64,000 nucleotides of DNA from Kribbella sandramycini (lineage in GTDB: Bacteria; Actinomycetota; Actinomycetes; Propionibacteriales; Kribbellaceae): assembly GCF_013131805.1 (NCBI RefSeq), contig NZ_JABJRC010000003.1:310001-374000 (forward strand), given 5' to 3'. Position 1 is the first letter of the stretch. Each line of letters begins with the position of its first letter. Made by a program: the position numbers and the translations under genes. Below, one piece after another: positions 59,931-64,000 of this stretch. Below the pieces are notes generated by a model. That model worked only from the letters and a program-made list of their open reading frames with translations. It ran no database searches and was not told where the DNA came from.

Positions 59931-61292
59931 TCAGAACATCAGCGCGCGGGCCGGGTCCTCCAGGATGCTCGCGACATCGGCGAGGAAGATCGAACCCTTC
60001 TCGCCGTCGATCAGGCGGTGGTCGAAGGAGAGCGCCAGCGTGGTGATCCAGCGCGGGACGATCTCGTCGTTCACCACCCAGGGCTGCTTGCGGACGGCGC
60101 CGAACGCGAGGATCGCCGCCTCACCGGGGTTGATGATCGGGGTGCCGGCGTCGACACCGAAGACGCCGACGTTGGTGATCGTGAACGAGCCGCCGGCCTG
60201 GTCGGCCGGCGCGGTCTTGCCCTCGCGGGCGGTGGCGACCAGACCGTTCAGCGCGCCGCACAGCTCGGGGAGCGTGAGCTGGTCGGCGTTCTTGATATTC
60301 GGCACGATCAGGCCCCGTGGGGTGGCCGCGGCGATGCCGAGGTTGACCGCGCCCTTGTAGACGATCTCCTGGGCCTGCTCGTCCCAGGCCGCGTTGATCA
60401 CCGGCGTCCGCCGGGCCGCCAGCGTGACCGCCTTCGCGACGATCAGCAACGGCGACACCTTCAGCTCCCGGAACGCCTTGTCCGCCTTGAGCCGCTCCAC
60501 CAGCTCCATCGTCGCGCTCACGTCGACCGTGATCCACTCGGTCACATGCGGTGCCGTGAAAGCACTGGCCACCATCGCCTGCGCCATCACCTTCTGCACC
60601 CCCTTCACCGGCACCCGGGTGTCCCCCCGCCCGGCAACCACCGTCGGCGCAGCAACCGCCGCCGCCGGCGTACTCACGTGGTTCTCCACATCAGCCCGGG
60701 TCACAATCCCACCCGGCCCACTAGCAACAACCGCCCCCAGATCAACCCCAAGATCCTTCGCCAGCTTCCGAACCGGCGGCTTCGCCAGAACCCGAACATT
60801 GCTAACAGCAACCGGAGAGGAAGCGGAGGCGGCAGCGCCGCCCGCCACCGCAGGAAGCCCAGCGGGCGCTGCAGAAGTAGCAGGAGCCGAGGCGGGGGCC
60901 GGCCGGGGGCCGGCGGGAGCCTCGGCGGGCGTGCCGGATTTGCGGGGGCGGCGTTTGGCTTCGGTGGTTCGGGGGCCGTAGCCGACGAGGACCGCGGTGC
61001 GGCCTTCGTCGGCGGCGGGCTTGGGGGCCGGGGCGGCGGGCTCGTCGGGGGCGTCGGTCAGGACGGCGATGATGGGGGTGCCGACGTCGACGGTTTCGCC
61101 TTCGGGGACGAGTAGCTCGTGGACGGTGCCGGCGAAGGGGACGGGGAGCTCGACCAGGGACTTGGCGGTCTCGATCTCGACGACGGTGTCGTTCAGTTTG
61201 ACCGTGTCGCCGGGTTTGACCTTCCAGCTGACGATCTCGGCCTCGACGAGACCTTCACCGACGTCGGGCAGGCGGAACTGCTGGATGCCCAT
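59931..61292 (-). CDS. bkdC: Branched-chain 2-oxoacid dehydrogenase E2 (acyltransferase)
   Basis: The 453-residue E2 has an N-terminal lipoyl domain with lipoyl Lys44 in ETAKSLVE, an Ala/Pro-rich linker and a peripheral-subunit-binding domain (about 165-205, VRKLAKDLGVDLGAVVASGPGG). The catalytic domain follows with SFDHRLIDGE near the C-terminus. It transfers acyl groups from branched 2-oxo acids to CoA. It starts in a TGATG overlap with bkdB. The linker shows skewed, repeat-like codon use, normal for such linkers. Confidence 0.94.
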   Translation of the reverse strand: MGIQQFRLPDVGEGLVEAEIVSWKVKPGDTVKLNDTVVEIETAKSLVELPVPFAGTVHELLVPEGETVDVGTPIIAVLTDAPDEPAAPAPKPAADEGRTAVLVGYGPRTTEAKRRPRKSGTPAEAPAGPRPAPASAPATSAAPAGLPAVAGGAAASASSPVAVSNVRVLAKPPVRKLAKDLGVDLGAVVASGPGGIVTRADVENHVSTPAAAVAAPTVVAGRGDTRVPVKGVQKVMAQAMVASAFTAPHVTEWITVDVSATMELVERLKADKAFRELKVSPLLIVAKAVTLAARRTPVINAAWDEQAQEIVYKGAVNLGIAAATPRGLIVPNIKNADQLTLPELCGALNGLVATAREGKTAPADQAGGSFTITNVGVFGVDAGTPIINPGEAAILAFGAVRKQPWVVNDEIVPRWITTLALSFDHRLIDGEKGSIFLADVASILEDPARALMF

Positions 61293-62269
61293 CAGTACCC
61301 CATCACGCGGTCGACGCCGTCGAGGACCCGGTCCAGATCGGGCAGGTACTCCTCTTCCATCCGGGACGGTGGATAGGGGGTGTCGAACCCGGTGACGCGC
61401 AGCACCGGCGCCTCCAGGTGGTAGAAGCACTCCTCCGAGACGCGCGCCGCGATCTCCGAGCCCGGCCCGAACGACAGCGTCGCCTCGTGGACGACGACCG
61501 CCCGTCCGGTCTTCTTCACCGACGCGAAGATCGTCGGCAGGTCGAACGGCGAGATCGTCCGCAGGTCGACGACCTCCAGGTTGCGGCCGTCCTCGACCGC
61601 GGCCTCGGCGGCCTGTACGCAGGTCTTCACCATCGGCCCGTAACAGAGCAGCGTCGCGTCGGCACCTTCACGGACCACCTTCGCCTGGTGCAGCGGCAGC
61701 GCCGGCGGGACGGACTCGTCCAGCTCGGCCTTCTCGTGGTATCGCCGCTTCGGCTCGAAGAAGACGACCGGGTCGTCCGAGGCGATCGCCTGCTGGATCA
61801 TCCAGTACGCGTCGACCGGGTCGCCGCAGGTCACCACCTTGAGCCCGTTGACATGCGCGAACAGCGCCTCCGGCGACTCCGAGTGGTGCTCGACCGCGCC
61901 GATACCGCCGCCGTACGGGATCCGGATCACGACCGGCATCTTGATCTTGCCCATCGACCGGTAGTGCATCTTCGCGACCTGGTTGATGATCTGGTCGTAC
62001 GCCGGGAACACGAACCCGTCGAACTGGATCTCGCAGACCGGCCGATAGCCGCGCAGCGCGAGACCGACCGCCGTCCCGATGATGCCGGACTCGGCCAGCG
62101 GGGTGTCGATCACCCGGTCCTCGCCGAAGTCCTTCTGCAGCCCTTCGGTGACCCGGAAGACGCCGCCGAGTTTGCCGATGTCCTCACCCATGACGACGAC
62201 CTTGGGGTCGGCCTCCATGGCCGCCCGCAGACCGGCGTTGATGCCCTTGCCGAGAGTGATCTTGGTCAT
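61292..62269 (-). CDS. bkdB: Branched-chain 2-oxoacid dehydrogenase E1 beta
   Basis: The 325-residue E1 beta subunit has GEDIGKLGGVFRVTEGL (about 28-44), PLAESGIIGTAVGLALRG and the HHSESPEALFAH segment that contacts TPP and the E1 alpha subunit. It forms the alpha2beta2 decarboxylase with bkdA. A 3-bp gap separates it from bkdA and its TGA overlaps bkdC. Confidence 0.94.
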   Translation of the reverse strand: MTKITLGKGINAGLRAAMEADPKVVVMGEDIGKLGGVFRVTEGLQKDFGEDRVIDTPLAESGIIGTAVGLALRGYRPVCEIQFDGFVFPAYDQIINQVAKMHYRSMGKIKMPVVIRIPYGGGIGAVEHHSESPEALFAHVNGLKVVTCGDPVDAYWMIQQAIASDDPVVFFEPKRRYHEKAELDESVPPALPLHQAKVVREGADATLLCYGPMVKTCVQAAEAAVEDGRNLEVVDLRTISPFDLPTIFASVKKTGRAVVVHEATLSFGPGSEIAARVSEECFYHLEAPVLRVTGFDTPYPPSRMEEEYLPDLDRVLDGVDRVMGY

Positions 62270-62272
62270 CGC

Positions 62273-63445
62273 TCAGCCCTCCCCGTCGAACGAGGCCGCG
62301 TAGGCGGCGTACTGGGCACGCTGTTCGGCCAGCTGCGGCGTCTCCTCGACGTACACGTGCTGGAAGAAGTCGGTCAGCTGCGGGTCCGGCAGCGCGAGGC
62401 AGCCGGCCCGGAGCTCGGCGGCGATCTTGTCGCCCTCGGCGTCGATCTCGTCGAAGAAGTCGTGGTCGACCCCGGCGTGCCGGCTCAGGTAGGCGTGCAC
62501 GCGCTCGATCGGGTCCTTGAGCTTCCAGTGCTCGAGGTCCTCGTTCAGGCGGTACTTCGTCGGGTCGTCGGAGGTGGTGTGCGCGCCCATCCGGTAGGTG
62601 TAGGCCTCGATCAGCGTCGGGCCGCTGCCCTCCCGGGCGCGCTTCAGCGCCTGCTGGGAGACGGCGTACGTCGCGAGGACGTCGTTCCCGTCGACGCGGA
62701 CGCCGGGGAAACCGAACCCGGCCGCGCGCTGGTACAGCGGGATCCGGGTCTGCCGGTCGATCGGCTCCGAGATCGCCCACTGGTTGTTCTGGCAGAAGAA
62801 AACCACCGGCGCGTTGAAGACCGAGGCGTAGATGAAGGCCTCGTTCACGTCGCCCTGGCTGCTGGCGCCGTCGCCGAAGTAGGCGATCGTGGCCTCGCCT
62901 GCATCACCATCGACGCCGCCGCCCAGCACACCGTCGCGCTGCTGGCCCATCGCGTACCCGGTCGCGTGCAGCGTCTGGGCGCCGATCACGATCGTGTACA
63001 GGTGGAAGTTGTTGTCCTTCGGGTCCCAGGCGCCCTGGTCGACGCCGCGGAACAGACCGAGCAGGTTCAGCGGGTTGACGCCCTGACACCAGGCGACGCC
63101 GTGCTCGCGGTAGGTCGGGAAGACCATGTCCTTGGCGTTCAGCGCGCGGCCGGAGCCGATCTGCGCGGCCTCCTGGCCGAGGAGCGAGGCCCACAGGCCG
63201 AGCTCGCCCTGGCGCTGCAGGGCGGTCGCCTCGGCGTCGATCCGGCGGACCAGGACCATGTCCCGGTAGAAGCCCTTGATCGCTTCGTCGTCGAGGTCGA
63301 AGGAATAGTCCGGATGCTCGACACGCTCACCTTCGGGTGTCAGCAGCTGGACGAACTCGACCTCCTCCGGAGGCTGAGCCGGACTGACCGGCACCTCGAC
63401 GGGCGCGAAAACTTCCGGGGGAGTCCCCGGCACCGACTCACTCAC
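62273..63445 (-). CDS. bkdA: Branched-chain 2-oxoacid dehydrogenase E1 alpha
   Basis: The 390-residue E1 alpha has the TPP motif GDGASSQGD (from 191) through NN at 220-221, and the phosphorylation-loop-like YRMGAHTTSDDPTKYR. GTG 63445 lies 5 bp after GAGGAG; a GTG two codons upstream is also in frame. With bkdB and bkdC it makes branched acyl-CoA from valine, leucine and isoleucine, for fatty-acid starter units or catabolism. Regulation is unknown; GCAACGTTGC lies 39 bp upstream. Confidence 0.94.
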   Translation of the reverse strand: MSESVPGTPPEVFAPVEVPVSPAQPPEEVEFVQLLTPEGERVEHPDYSFDLDDEAIKGFYRDMVLVRRIDAEATALQRQGELGLWASLLGQEAAQIGSGRALNAKDMVFPTYREHGVAWCQGVNPLNLLGLFRGVDQGAWDPKDNNFHLYTIVIGAQTLHATGYAMGQQRDGVLGGGVDGDAGEATIAYFGDGASSQGDVNEAFIYASVFNAPVVFFCQNNQWAISEPIDRQTRIPLYQRAAGFGFPGVRVDGNDVLATYAVSQQALKRAREGSGPTLIEAYTYRMGAHTTSDDPTKYRLNEDLEHWKLKDPIERVHAYLSRHAGVDHDFFDEIDAEGDKIAAELRAGCLALPDPQLTDFFQHVYVEETPQLAEQRAQYAAYAASFDGEG

Positions 63446-63837
63446 ATGCACTCCTCGGGTTCGAGCGCGGGATCGCCGCGACCGCAACGTTGCACGGGGC
63501 CCGGCCCATCCGCCGGGTGAGGCTTCGCAGGCAGGACCGCGTGGATCCAGGGTTGATGCACCACTTTCCGCACACCGTACCGAGCAGGTGCCTGATCCGC
63601 TAACAGTCTGGACGCTCGTGCGTACGCCGGTACCGAAATTGGTCTCGACACGAGACACCAGTCCATCCACTGGTCAGGTTTCCCGCGCGCAGCCGCGGGA
63701 TCCCGCACTCCAGCACCCGATGTGACATGTGTCTCTATGTTGTTCACGCCTGGCAGGAAAACCCTTGCGCTCCCCCGCGCACCCTCATAACGTAAGCACC
63801 ATCGTGCAATAACACTCCTGACAGCACCGGAGGCCGG
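63446..63837. other. 392-bp divergent regulatory region between bkdA and an EamA gene
   Basis: No gene is seen. It holds the palindrome GCAACGTTGC (63484-63493) near bkdA, adjacent inverted repeats GTCTCG-ACA-CGAGAC (63642-63656) and ACCAGT-CCATCC-ACTGGT (63657-63674), and a candidate promoter TTGCGC (63765-63770) with TAACGT (63788-63793) for the EamA gene. Confidence 0.6.
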
Positions 63838-64000
63838 ATGACCGCCACTGCCGCTCCCACGACCAGCACCGGCCGCACCGCCTCGGCCGCGATGATCTGG
63901 ACCGCGCTGGCGATCGTGTACGTCGTCTGGGGGTCGACCTACCTGGCGATCCGGATCGTGGTCGAGGCCGAGATCCCGCCGCTGCTCGGGATGGCGGCCC
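63838..64000 (+). CDS. EamA/DMT-family transporter, cut by the window end
   Basis: The first 54 codons begin MTATAAPTTSTGRTASAAMI and contain an EamA first helix (WTALAIVYVVWGSTYLAIRI), ending in PPLLGMAA at the window edge. GGAGG lies 4 bp before the ATG. It is a drug/metabolite transporter of unknown substrate, related in type to the one at 56501-57334. Confidence 0.75.
   Translation, partial: MTATAAPTTSTGRTASAAMIWTALAIVYVVWGSTYLAIRIVVEAEIPPLLGMAA

Noticed and set aside
57427..60360. 977-codon plus-strand frame opposite the alpha-galactosidase
   Set aside because: The minus strand carries GH27 catalytic motifs and a signal peptide; this frame has none.
61418..63520. 700-codon plus-strand frame opposite bkdA and bkdB
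   Set aside because: Antisense to well-conserved E1 subunits; Arg/Val/Asp-rich without motifs.

Overview
The window is chromosomal DNA from a high-GC actinobacterium. The signs are about 70 % G+C with strong third-position bias, many GTG starts, ATGA or TGATG gene overlaps, Tat and lipoprotein signals, DUF4097/DUF6458 proteins, sugar ABC importers without their own ATPase, an AfsR/BTAD regulator, SigE-type sigma factors and bkd and paa genes. The gene mix and codon style resemble Kribbella or a related member of the Propionibacteriales; that is inference, because no rRNA or marker gene is present. No phage, CRISPR array, insertion sequence or rRNA was seen. Nearly every base is coding or a short regulatory spacer.

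Layout. 1-5.4 kb: end of a GAF-domain regulator, an EtfD-like membrane Fe-S oxidoreductase, a lipoprotein followed by a decayed tandem copy, and unknown membrane proteins. 5.4-8.2 kb: an SDR oxidoreductase divergent from a ribbon-helix-helix/DUF4097/small-protein operon. 8.3-13.9 kb: a lipoprotein, dcd, a MarR regulator, tRNA-Gly(CCC) and an unusual membrane-lipoprotein fusion. 14-16.5 kb: a secreted family-8 polysaccharide lyase. 16.4-20.5 kb: a minus-strand series anmK, P-loop kinase, MFS, DJ-1/PfpI, MarR. 20.6-24 kb: a SigE-like sigma factor with a membrane partner, a GH18 endoglycosidase and a histidine phosphatase. 24-30.4 kb: FadE5-like acyl-CoA dehydrogenase, three tandem paralogous membrane proteins, a second DUF4097 protein and a DUF6458 protein. 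30.4-37.1 kb: a thioredoxin-NHL protein, a conserved unknown and a sugar ABC importer. 37.3-39.8 kb: zinc alcohol dehydrogenase, F420-type oxidoreductase, MarR, flavin reductase. 39.8-46.2 kb: a phenylacetate block (paaN, paaI, thiolase, paaK) with two copies of a hairpin repeat, a DinB protein and a TetR regulator. 46.2-54.8 kb: BTAD regulator, beta-lactamase-fold hydrolase, DrrAB-like ABC exporter, MFS plus GntR. 55-60 kb: a subtilisin-like protease, EamA transporter and GH27 alpha-galactosidase. 60-63.4 kb: branched-chain 2-oxoacid dehydrogenase bkdABC. The window ends in the start of a second EamA transporter.

Three themes connect the genes. Carbon scavenging: secreted GH18, GH27 and PL8 enzymes, sugar importer, anmK, paa, bkd and fatty-acid oxidation. 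Electron flow from fatty-acid oxidation: fadE5 and the etfD-like gene, 23 kb apart, appear to share one operator. Locally wired regulators: several MarR, RHH and GntR genes sit beside palindromes that overlap their own promoters or even their start codon.

The most unusual signal is a ~160-bp intergenic hairpin element (39824-39980 and 43399-43564). Its two cores are about 93 % identical and show paired substitutions and strand-specific G-U pairing, yet each copy is closed by a different, perfectly paired 16-bp outer stem. A third, hybrid fragment lies next to copy 1.
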